From the NCBI GenBank assembly GCA_002729415.1, contig PBXZ01000115.1, positions 1-15,945 on the forward strand: a DNA stretch of 15,945 bases, written 5' to 3'. The notes below the pieces were generated by a model, which saw nothing but the letters and a program-made list of their open reading frames with translations, searched no databases and was not told the DNA's origin. Positions 8,801 through 14,638 of the stretch are shown in pieces (positions within the stretch are counted from its first letter, which is position 1; each line of letters starts with the position of its first letter). The position numbers were made by a program, and so were the translations under genes. The stretch comes from UBA9662 sp002729415. Its GTDB lineage: Bacteria; Poribacteria; WGA-4E; UBA9662.

Positions 8801-11230
8801 GAGGGAGATGTCCTGNCTGTTTTGCCACTTTGTGACATCTAATTTTNNCGTTGTGTTAAGTGGGTGATATACGGCCAAATTTCTGGCNGGCTCNGGTGAT
8901 ACAGTATCTATGTGAAAAGGACCGAGATGNAGCGTNTCGGCTGATATTAGACCTNCTTTGTTCATTGATCTAATATGAACAAAGTAGTTTTTACCATCTN
9001 CTAGTACTGGACTGGTATAGGTTGTCTGCTTNTGCTGATACGACTTCTCATTTGAAATTGAACTGGGCGACTNATNCCAAAGAATTAAGTAGGTAGAAAN
9101 CCCATTTTGCTGCTTCGATTCTGCNTTCCAAGATAACGATATTTGGTTTTGNTTCGACCACTTATTNGGNTGATGTGAGGTGCTGTGTAGGCCTGATGGT
9201 NGGTTGGGTAACTGAGTGGNAATTATAAAAGGTCCTAAATGTGCTGTGTCAATACTCCAGTTTCCAGCGGCGTCNGTCGATCTAAGNTGGGCNTACCATT
9301 GTCCATCNGGTAACTGAGGTGTTACNAATTCGGTTACTTCATTTCCAACGTTGATTATTTCGGGTGGAGTTGAAACAGGTTNTTGATTCCATAGAATTGA
9401 GTACCCAAGTAGCCCACTGGTTTCATCTTGACTNCTGGTCCAATCAATGGTTACNTTACTCAAAGCCGTCCAAATACCAGTTTGGTGACTTGAACTTTTT
9501 AAGTTTAAGGGTGGTGGTGGTGGTGCAATATCGATTAAGAACGGGCCAAGATGTGATGTTGTTTTAAAATTGTTGTTTTTGTCAACAACATTAAGATGAA
9601 AGTAATGGGAATTACCATCCTCAAGTGGTCTACTTGTTAGAGTCCGCTGAAACTCATCCAACGTAATGGTGTCCCATAAGGAGGTTTCGGCTATTTGATC
9701 CCATGCATGCAAAAACCCTCCCAATCCTTTCGTAGTTGATGGGGGATGCCATTCTACCTCGATTGTATTGTCATTTGACCACATACCAATTTCGTGCGAA
9801 CGACTTTTGATTGCAAGCTGGCGTTGAACTCGAACAGTTTTCTGATCCATAAGCTGTTCATTAACATAAAGCAGAAAAATGTAGGTTTCGTCGTTTAAAT
9901 CCCCATTTGGTTGCCATTTGGGACCGCCAAACTTATGGAGATTTCCTGGACTCTGAACGCCCATATTGAGCAGATTGATTTGAACTCCATCCGTGTCGCG
10001 AATCTCAATCTGAACCTCACCAGATTTTGCCAAATTGTACGGAATAATTTGATCATCCGGATTAAATGGTGTAGAGAGATCAAATGTGAATTCTGTGTGA
10101 GTTGGAATATTGCCTGAACGAATCTCACTAGACCTATTATTTAAGTCAGCAATTTCCAATTCAATTGCTTCAGCCACACGTCGGCCATGAAGCCAATCAT
10201 CTACTCGATCCCGATTTTCGAATGTTAACCCTGGCCACCAGAAAAACCAGATTCCATCGGCAGCGTCAACGGTTCGGTTTCCCAGCAATTGCATGTCGGG
10301 TGTTAGCGCTTCCCGAATCTGCTGACGTATCTCCCAATGCGTTGGTTGACGATATCCAATCGGATCATAGGCTTGTAAAACAAGGTGCACTTGCGGATAT
10401 GGTAGATCATATAGATCTCGATCCGGCCAAATAATACTTCGAAATTGGTTCAGACACCAAGCTAAATCACGATACTTTGGGGAATGAACTGGTTGTTCAT
10501 AACGAGTCATCCAAATATAACTACTTGAGCTAATCATTGCTACGTCAGCTGGTCGGCAGAACCGTCTAAGTTTCGTAGAGGTATAATAGGCACCATCAAA
10601 CGAGACATCAACATAACGGTCATGGCGGGGATAACCACCAGCTAATTCGGCTTGATTGATAACTTCCACCATGTTTTCAAATTCGTCTGGATCATAATTA
10701 TGCTTTGATCCCATTGGCTCTTCGACCAGATACCAGCCTCCAATGACCCCTGCTTGTGGCCCACTTTTCTCCCATTCACAAAGATCCTGAACAAAATGTG
10801 TTAGCCAAGCATCCCCTCTTTTTCTATATTGGGGGAACAAGTCTCCAACAATGGCTCGCAAGCGAACTTGTCCATTGACGTTACCTTGTTGGTATACTTC
10901 TTGGAGAAAATTTTTCCACCATTCAGCCGCAGCATTCGGATCGGAGGAGATGTCTTTCGGCCAATAGTGTTGAACCAAATTACATGCTTCGTATGGATAA
11001 TGTCCTCCGTGCCAGTTAGTGGGAACACCTTGCCAAGCTTCACGTAAATCAGGCGTTGCTAGGCTCAAATTGTTAGCATCATTACTAGCATAAACATTGA
11101 ACATGCCAATTGATATGGGTTGTTTCTTGATTTCTTGAGCGCTAAGATTTAGTATTGCGATAANGAGAGTAAATGTAATAAGATAGAAGCAGTTTCGCAC
11201 ACAGAGTTCCACTTTATATTTTGTTCTCAT
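5864..11230 (-). CDS. Giant exported multi-domain protein: GH-like barrel, Ig/Fn3 repeats, two FlgD-like Ig domains
   Basis: 1788 residues. Signal peptide 1-31 (basic start, hydrophobic 14-28, predicted cleavage LSA|QE). Residues 35-360 look like a TIM-barrel glycoside hydrolase: GGWYLVEEP (164-172, with E170/E171 as acid/base candidates), HLVLQAYDP (282-290) and DGIWFFWWPG (325-334) sit where barrel strands end. Residues 386-470 are a FlgD-like Ig domain (PFNP start). Residues 477-1473 hold about ten Fn3/Ig-like modules of 90-105 aa, with recurring THP...W starts, DGxWYFHxR, DxAGN and xxIDT linkers. Residues 1485-1580 are Ig-like, ending in GTDRAGN. Residues 1590-1695 are ZU5-like (GAIITVPPDAIGE). 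Residues 1709-1788 are a C-terminal FlgD/T9SS-type domain (TPNPFAP, FNLAGQKMRTL, SGLYIYQIRI). It should be secreted or surface-bound and act on, or bind, a polysaccharide. The ATG at 11230 lacks a nearby Shine-Dalgarno, so the exact start is open. It is followed by the coupled carrier gene. Confidence 0.85.
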   Translation of the reverse strand: MRTKYKVELCVRNCFYLITFTLXIAILNLSAQEIKKQPISIGMFNVYASNDANNLSLATPDLREAWQGVPTNWHGGHYPYEACNLVQHYWPKDISSDPNAAAEWWKNFLQEVYQQGNVNGQVRLRAIVGDLFPQYRKRGDAWLTHFVQDLCEWEKSGPQAGVIGGWYLVEEPMGSKHNYDPDEFENMVEVINQAELAGGYPRHDRYVDVSFDGAYYTSTKLRRFCRPADVAMISSSSYIWMTRYEQPVHSPKYRDLAWCLNQFRSIIWPDRDLYDLPYPQVHLVLQAYDPIGYRQPTHWEIRQQIREALTPDMQLLGNRTVDAADGIWFFWWPGLTFENRDRVDDWLHGRRVAEAIELEIADLNNRSSEIRSGNIPTHTEFTFDLSTPFNPDDQIIPYNLAKSGEVQIEIRDTDGVQINLLNMGVQSPGNLHKFGGPKWQPNGDLNDETYIFLLYVNEQLMDQKTVRVQRQLAIKSRSHEIGMWSNDNTIEVEWHPPSTTKGLGGFLHAWDQIAETSLWDTITLDEFQRTLTSRPLEDGNSHYFHLNVVDKNNNFKTTSHLGPFLIDIAPPPPPLNLKSSSHQTGIWTALSXVTIDWTXSQDETSGLLGYSILWNQXPVSTPPEIINVGNEVTEXVTPQLXDGQWXAXLRSXDAAGNWSIDTAHLGPFIIXTQLPNXPSGLHSTSHXXNKWSXQNQISLSWXAESKQQNGXSTYLILWXXSPSSISNEKSYQXKQTTYTSPVLXDGKNYFVHIRSMNKXGLISAXTXHLGPFHIDTVSXEXARNLAVYHPLNTTXKLDVTKWQNXQDISLTWXHENTXEISXYSVKRKYXDQKLPAIKVEGTQLTQSNLDDGTWHFEVQPIDHAGNVGLPSAISVKVDTQISTPQILSDTHADTKKWYANTSPKLTWQVXXDLSGISQYLGHWDKLPDAVPTQPVSDISNLTSGMHFFHFRVVDNAGNISKTRHFKVTIDSVIPNAPIVKSKTHGQSDWSSKKTIELRWEPSQSFSGNHQYSFSIDNDSDTIPDNKPESYESTSIQRSLDDGIWYFHIKAISQTGIAGKTTHFRLRIDTKIIKPVILSPTHPDSEVWYGSTKPQFSWTLKKDLSGISQTYGXWDNLSNTIPDXLIDDHLIDNNLAVINLSSGVWFFHLMVVDNAGNQSEPVHFKIQMDSAXPKRPILLSXTHPNQKWRVSSSVDIRWNIQHNLSGIAGYSFIMDQSSNTIPDMETDSFDVVYHTDLSDGIWFFHVRCQSETGVWGDTSHHEVRIDSIPPVVTVVQPIGENWISQTVKIFQGQLIEEMSGIDDKAFAYRYGNFDWQPFQNEGLENWYDTDEIPEVNQSNGSEFQIRVRDIAGNVSFSNVVKLFVDTDSPTLNLNSPTHPKQDIWVPXTVANVKWSVDTDFSGINEYYGEWDNHPGTIPTVLIQNGSNLQTTKTLADGITYFHLMSVDRAGNHSRVVHHRFMIDTQPPSARISIQKAAVVNQRPKLIRFYPVDNEQVGSGEVQITLETSEKLVESPKLLFAPTGKQPIPLVLTENGDQWTSNFTVTIETGDGVGEFRFSGTDRAGNVGESIVDGKEVIIETLIRSHLKTDQNRIVAQGAIITVPPDAIGEDLYLSLEKLKDHNGFRLIALNKDKIPFKKFTFSELITLQFPVKQINGEKHIVFYNDNVMRHAXGTSDYGDQVSFRXNRTGEFWIGSEPELEXKISAGWXTPNPFAPANTPTIFHVKTRDAYQSFTIDXFNLAGQKMRTLRNGSNTWDGKDEXXQLVESGLYIYQIRIADELINGTVVVIR
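5867..6106 (-). other. C-terminal FlgD/T9SS-type Ig domain
   Basis: Residues 1709-1788, with the PNPF start, a central FNLAGQKMRTL, an NTWDGKDE turn and a final SGLYIYQIRI...TVVVIR hairpin. This is the pattern of type A sorting domains in Bacteroidota and of the same fold in Poribacteria-like genomes. It suggests export and surface attachment. Confidence 0.75.
6812..9802 (-). repeat. Array of ten Fn3/Ig-like modules
   Basis: Module starts by residue: 477, 580, 684, 791, 889, 983, 1080, 1181, 1276, 1376. Modules 1-4 share a HLGPFxID ending. Modules 5-8 alternate two subtypes: A (LSGISQYxGxWDxL, VVDNAGNxS) and B (YSFxxDxxxxTIPD, DDGIWYFH, a TG replacing AGN). Module 9 is divergent; module 10 is subtype A again. 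The A-to-A period is exactly 190 codons (570 bp), visible in the DNA as GAAATACCAG at 7911 and 8481. Confidence 0.8.
9821..10075 (-). other. Internal FlgD-like Ig domain (sorting-domain look-alike)
   Basis: Residues 386-470 align by eye with the protein's own C-terminal 80 residues: STPFNP/PNPFAP, then YNLAKSGEVQIEIRD/FHVKTRDAYQSFTID, the WQPNGD/WDGKD turn, YIFLLYVN/YIYQIRIA and TVRVQR/TVVVIR at the end. Such domains are normally found only at the C-terminus. Confidence 0.7.
10151..11128 (-). other. GH-like TIM-barrel domain of the giant protein
   Basis: Residues 35-360 are rich in Trp and Tyr and alternate strands with helices in barrel fashion. GGWYLVEEP resembles the strand-4 GWYLxDEP element of beta-galactosidase-like and DUF4434-like barrels, where the Glu is catalytic. 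SFDGAYYTS and ISSSSYIW would be the next strands and WFFWWPG the last. The fold assignment is inference from motif order; the specific GH family is not identified. Confidence 0.5.
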
Positions 11231-11264
11231 TATACCACATNTGGGAAGATATCGGTGNCTCCAT
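11214..11264 (-). CDS. Possible 16-codon leader ORF overlapping the giant gene's start
   Basis: Minus-strand ATG at 11264, stop TAA at 11214-11216, in a different frame from the giant gene and overlapping its first 17 nt. A strong purine run, GGGGGAAG, ends 14 nt upstream; it is the only good Shine-Dalgarno in this intergenic region. The peptide (MExPISSxMWYNENKI) resembles nothing I know. It could be a leader that couples translation, or the sign of an unresolved base near N11241/N11258 that hides the true start. Confidence 0.25.
   Translation of the reverse strand: MEXPISSXMWYNENKI
11229..11234 (-). promoter_or_regulatory. TATAAT overlapping the assigned start codon
   Basis: Minus strand TGG-TATAAT-G at 11228-11237 is an extended -10 look-alike whose last two bases are the first two of the assigned ATG. 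No -35 is seen at the right distance. If used, it would make a transcript that lacks this ATG. I think it is more likely chance. Confidence 0.2.
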
Positions 11265-11334
11265 TTAATCTCGTTTAACTTCCCCCTTTTGAAGCTAAAT
11301 TAANTTTATTTTTGATGTTGAAAGGAAGCAGGAT

Positions 11335-13398
11335 ATGCGAGCGGGNTTGCCTCCTCTATTGGAATTCCTTGATGGGACCCATGTNGAAACCTNAGGTGAT
11401 TGGGAACGCCGCAGGTCACAGATTCGTCGTCTTATGTGCCAATANTTTATTGGNGATTTNCCNGACGTTNTNCCAACAATTATTGGTGTACAAACATTGG
11501 AGGAAATATCAAAAACGGATGGTTCAATCCGAAAACGGATTCAACTAGTTTTTAATACACCCAATAGNGTNTCGATGGATGTGTGGGTGTGGATACCATT
11601 TGGACATTCACCCNCACCAATNTTGTTAACTCAACCTCGAGATTATCAGATACCATGGGCGGAAGACGCTCTNTCGAGNGGCTATCTTGTTTGCTTGTAT
11701 CCTGGNGTTGACAGTTACCACCAAGAAGNTGATTATCCTCGGTACGAGAGNGTTTGGAACGATTTTCGTGCTGAGTATCCTGATGCTAACTGGACNGAGA
11801 TNTCAACCAAAGCATGGCTAGCTAGTCGATCACTTGATTATCTGCTTGATCCGCAATATGGTTATAATGTTATGGCCAANGAAATTGGAATTATTGGGTT
11901 TTCACGTTANGGNAAACAATCAATAATTGCCGCAGCATTNGATGATCGAATTAAGGCTGTTATTGCTCGNAGTCCTGGGTCACCCGCATCATGCCCTTAC
12001 CGTTTTACTTCACGCGACACATTTGCAGAAACACCTGAGGATTTNCCCGGCGAATGGTTTCTNCCAAGTTTAAGATCTTATGCGGGATACGAACACCAAC
12101 TCCCAATCGATTCCCATGGGTGGTANGCACTNATCGCNCCCAGACCNTGTTTAATNCACACTGCTCACAATGANGGGTGTGAACCCACATATGCCGTGGA
12201 AAAAGGATATTTAGAAGGTCNAAAAGTATATACGCTTTTAGGTNNTCCTCAGAATTTATATCTCAGTTATCGCTCTGGTGGACATACNCCTATTACAAAA
12301 GAACATATTGCAGAAAATATGNATTGGTTNGACCTAATGTTCGATCGACTTGATTCTAAGCAACTCGCTTTTGATGAAGAGTTAATCCATGATTTTAATT
12401 GGTGTGAATGGAAGTCCCAGCTAAGTGACAAAGATTTACTGGTTCCAAATGGTGATTTGCGGGAACAAATCTTGTGGTCATTGGGGCACAAACCAAAGGA
12501 AATCGGATCAAATGAGATGGCGTCGTCGTTTCTAAACTCAGCAGAATCTGAGCTGATGACACATGACCGATGGCAAGTCGAACACACAACCCGTTTGCCA
12601 GTTCATTTTGGTTGCAATGTTCGAGGGAACCTTTATTATAATCCGAATTCAGAAGGTTCTGTTCCTGTTATCATCTGGCTCCATCCTTTTTCATACCATT
12701 CTGGGTATAACGAAGGATATGGTGTGCAAGAAACAACCGTTTATTTTCGTCTCGCACAACAAGGATATGTAGTTCTTGCTTTTGATCAACTTGGTTTTGG
12801 TCTTCGTCTTCTTGAAGGAAGCAAATTTTACACTTCACATCCGAAATGGTCTAAACTTGGTCGGATGATTTGTGATGTCCAACATGCAGTTGATTTTCTG
12901 ATAGATGGCGTGGGGGGAGCTAAGAACACGATGCCGGAAATTGATATTAATCATATCTATCTTCTCGGTTACTCTTTGGGTGGGATGGTTGGATTATATG
13001 CTTCCGCTTTAGATGGTCGAATCAGCGGCGTTGCCTCATTTTGCGGGTTCACACCACTTCGGACGGATACAGACATTAATCCAACCGGTGGAATTCGTCG
13101 GATTTGGGAACATCATGCGTTACAACCTCTACTTGGCATCTTTCATAATGATCAAGAAAAAATCCCATACGATTTTGATGACATCCTACGTCTAATCTCA
13201 CCACGTCCATGTCTGATCGTTTCTCCCCAACATGATCAAGAAGCTAACTTTGGTGATATCATAGATTGCGTGGAATCAGTCCGCGGAGATAGAGGCGGGT
13301 CACCCAATTCTCTTACACATTTGATACCTGCTGATATTAATCGTTTTCAAGCAGATCAGCACAGGATGTTTCTTGACTGGATGAAAAATTTGGTGTAA
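11335..13398 (+). CDS. Tandem alpha/beta-hydrolase protein: CE15-like domain plus acetylxylan-esterase-like domain
   Basis: 687 residues with two complete hydrolase domains. N-terminal (about 60-340) is glucuronoyl-esterase-like (CE15): nucleophile S190 in GFSR-x-GK, then DDRIKAVIA, LPIDSHGW, LIAPRPCL (266-273), acid candidate 280 (GAN, Asp or Glu) and H317 in SGGH. Codons 192 and 264 are TAN and are read as Tyr, which fits SRYGK and HGWYA; a stop there would break a conserved domain. C-terminal (about 415-687): nucleophile S547 in GYSLGG, LISPRPCLIV, D634 in QHDQEA, H676 in ADQHRMF, as in acetylxylan-esterase/Abhydrolase_7-type enzymes. No signal peptide is visible, so it is probably cytoplasmic. 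A start at ATG 11335 is supported by AGGAAG (11323-11328) 6 nt upstream. It is divergent from the giant protein and leads the oxygenase. Likely activity is ester hydrolysis on uronic-acid or acylated sugars. Confidence 0.85.
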   Translation: MRAXLPPLLEFLDGTHXETXGDWERRRSQIRRLMCQXFIXDXXDVXPTIIGVQTLEEISKTDGSIRKRIQLVFNTPNXXSMDVWVWIPFGHSPXPXLLTQPRDYQIPWAEDAXSXGYLVCLYPXVDSYHQEXDYPRYEXVWNDFRAEYPDANWXEXSTKAWLASRSLDYLLDPQYGYNVMAXEIGIIGFSRXXKQSIIAAAXDDRIKAVIAXSPGSPASCPYRFTSRDTFAETPEDXPGEWFXPSLRSYAGYEHQLPIDSHGWXAXIXPRXCLXHTAHNXGCEPTYAVEKGYLEGXKVYTLLGXPQNLYLSYRSGGHXPITKEHIAENMXWXDLMFDRLDSKQLAFDEELIHDFNWCEWKSQLSDKDLLVPNGDLREQILWSLGHKPKEIGSNEMASSFLNSAESELMTHDRWQVEHTTRLPVHFGCNVRGNLYYNPNSEGSVPVIIWLHPFSYHSGYNEGYGVQETTVYFRLAQQGYVVLAFDQLGFGLRLLEGSKFYTSHPKWSKLGRMICDVQHAVDFLIDGVGGAKNTMPEIDINHIYLLGYSLGGMVGLYASALDGRISGVASFCGFTPLRTDTDINPTGGIRRIWEHHALQPLLGIFHNDQEKIPYDFDDILRLISPRPCLIVSPQHDQEANFGDIIDCVESVRGDRGGSPNSLTHLIPADINRFQADQHRMFLDWMKNLV

Positions 13399-13403
13399 AC
13401 ATC

Positions 13404-13511
13404 ATGAGTTGGTTATATTCTCCATGTTTGGATTCCAATTTTGATAAGGCTTTGGGTAAATTCACCTCATCAAACAACAGAGAGGTTGAAAATTGGCTAG
13501 GAAACAGCTAG
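13404..13511 (+). CDS. Possible 35-residue small protein between hydrolase and oxygenase
   Basis: ATG 5 nt after the hydrolase stop, TAG at 13509-13511, overlapping the oxygenase TTG start by 19 nt in another frame. The sequence starts MSWLYSPCLDSNFDK and ends VENWLGNS, with balanced composition. A weak GGTG lies 8 nt upstream. Placement is tight, as in an operon, but at this length chance is plausible. It may instead serve to couple translation to the TTG-started oxygenase. Confidence 0.3.
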   Translation: MSWLYSPCLDSNFDKALGKFTSSNNREVENWLGNS

Positions 13512-14173
13512 AAGTTGATGTCATTCCCCTAACACAAAGCTTCATTTTTAAGGCGAATGTAGGCCAAGCTATTATTAGTTCTATTAACCAGTACCTTGAT
13601 GAAATTCTTGCGGATGAAAACACGAAAAGTCACGCACATAAGTTAGTTGGCCAAATTACCAGAGGCAAACAACTGGAAATCTCTCTGGAAGAAGATAGAA
13701 TTATACCTTTGATCAATATTATTCAAAGTCTAGGCCAAAATTACTATGAGTATTTTTACAAGAAAACTGAGGACACTAGCCAACCACAAAAAACGGCCCA
13801 CGTGTATACCATGTGGTCTGTTCATAGTTATGCGGGGGATTACAACCCACTTCATGACCATGGGAACCAGACCTTACAAGGACTTTCCGGCAGTTTGTAC
13901 ACCAAAATCCCACTAGTTATTCAAGAAAGTTCCGACGATTTGGACTTAAGTAATGCTTCTGGAAATCAAAATGGTTATTTGCAATTCGTCTATGGAGATT
14001 CCCCAGTGATTGGACCATCGATGTTCAAAATCCCACAAAATATAGCGGTAAAACCTGTCGTTGGTGATTTGTATTTATGGCCAAGTTGGTTGGAACATAT
14101 GGTTTATCCGTTTGATGGAGAAGGAGAACGAAGGTCAATAGCGTTCAATGTAAGTTTCCAAAAACTGGGGTGA
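13493..14173 (+). CDS. Putative 2OG-Fe(II) oxygenase (2OG-FeII_Oxy_5 type)
   Basis: 226 residues. The C-terminal half fits the family of small putative 2OG-Fe(II) oxygenases typified by N-P-x-H-x-H...LSGxxY. Here it is YNPLHDHGN, with H121 and H123 as the proximal iron ligands (an H-x-H variant of the usual HxD), then LSGSLYTKIP, GDLYLWPSWLEH with the distal H202, and ERRSIAFNVSF, where R213 or R214 should bind the 2OG carboxylate. The N-terminal half (IPLTQSFIFKANV...) is helical and less conserved. The start is TTG 13493: an in-frame TGA lies at 13487-13489, and AGAGAGG (13479-13485) lies 7 nt before it. It follows the tandem hydrolase by 94 nt on the same strand and probably shares its transcript. 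The substrate is unknown; members are often near glycan or prolyl modification genes, but nothing here settles it. It is unrelated in sequence to the PhyH protein in the same window. Confidence 0.8.
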   Translation: MARKQLEVDVIPLTQSFIFKANVGQAIISSINQYLDEILADENTKSHAHKLVGQITRGKQLEISLEEDRIIPLINIIQSLGQNYYEYFYKKTEDTSQPQKTAHVYTMWSVHSYAGDYNPLHDHGNQTLQGLSGSLYTKIPLVIQESSDDLDLSNASGNQNGYLQFVYGDSPVIGPSMFKIPQNIAVKPVVGDLYLWPSWLEHMVYPFDGEGERRSIAFNVSFQKLG

Positions 14174-14180
14174 TCGATCC

Positions 14181-14204
14181 GGTCAAGGGATTTCTCGCCT
14201 GACC
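14181..14204 (+). terminator. Weak hairpin after the oxygenase
   Basis: GGTCAaGG pairs with CCTGACC (7 bp, one bulged A) across a 9-nt loop, starting 7 nt after the stop codon. There is no following T-run (ATTAAACC), so intrinsic termination would be inefficient. Confidence 0.35.
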
Positions 14205-14205
14205 A

Positions 14206-14376
14206 TTAAACCTGATCTTCAATTTCTTCCTCCAATGGTTTCTTAGAACAGTCCAAGCAATCACTTTTATCCGTTGAGTAATCAATTGCAGAGTCTATCC
14301 GCAGTTTTTGTTCATCATGCAGGTAACACTAACTAAGAACTGAGAGGAGGAATTCAATCAAATCCCTAGAGGACAT
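14206..14376 (-). pseudogene. Possible decayed ORF with one internal stop (anti-sigma zf-HC2-like?)
   Basis: The minus strand reads MSSRDLIEFLLSVLS, a TAG (14329-14331), then in the same frame an acidic stretch with DEQKLRID and SDCLDCSKKPLEEE to a TAA at 14206-14208. The shape is reminiscent of zf-HC2 anti-sigma factors (M-x-C-R-x-L-I-E-F-L ... E-Q-x-x-x-x-D ... C-x-x-C), but the first Cys is Ser, the His is missing and the frame is interrupted. The frame is also open 34 codons upstream of the Met. The resemblance is weak and could be chance in AT-rich DNA. Confidence 0.2.
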
Positions 14377-14638
14377 GCCATTTTCTGCAACTACTAAGGA
14401 TTTCAAAACGGCTCGGTTTGCGATGCACAGTGTTAAGATAACGATGTTCCGGGTTAAAGACAGGTGCAAAGATAATTACACATCAATTTCCTCGTTCAAA
14501 GCTAAAAACGCAATTGATTCCTTATCGTATAAACCGATAAAAGGGGGTTAGATATTTGTAGGCTAGGATCAGTTCGGTTCGATCCCCCAACTTATAACAA
14601 ACCCAGATCAACTAGTCATTAATTCCAACCTTCGACAT

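Larger units (their letters stand above)
14174..14638. other. 465-bp stretch without a convincing intact gene
   Basis: Holds the weak hairpin and decayed ORF described separately. It also has a 58-codon plus-strand ORF (14375-14551) lying antisense to the upstream part of the decayed frame, a TTATCG/CGATAA hairpin (14522-14540) and a GGATC/GATCC hairpin (14566-14585). AGAGGAGG at 14343-14350 is a good Shine-Dalgarno with no start codon at the right distance. No sigma-70 promoter for the sulfatase stands out. Confidence 0.5.

Noticed and set aside
6812..9802. Regular repeats as a CRISPR array
   Set aside because: The period is 280-310 bp (570 bp for the double unit), the repeats are coding and diverged, and there are no short identical repeats with unique spacers.
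11886..12126. TAN codons 192 and 264 as premature stops splitting the tandem hydrolase into two genes
   Set aside because: Both sit in conserved motifs (SR-Tyr-GK and HGW-Tyr-A) where Tyr is normal, and the frame continues with good motifs after each.
12267..12589. Minus-strand ORFs opposite the tandem hydrolase linker
   Set aside because: The hydrolase frame is continuous with conserved triads on both sides; the antisense frames show no start signals or family motifs.
14375..14551. 58-codon plus-strand ORF beginning MPFSATTKDFK
   Set aside because: AGAGG is only 2 nt from the ATG, the composition is Lys-rich without motifs, and it lies antisense to an equally open frame. Evidence is too weak to call it a gene.
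14566..14590. GGTTCGATCC looks like a tRNA T-arm
   Set aside because: The 5-bp stem needed around a 7-nt T loop does not pair. The sequence instead forms GGATC/GATCC with a 10-nt loop, and no acceptor, D or anticodon arms fit upstream.
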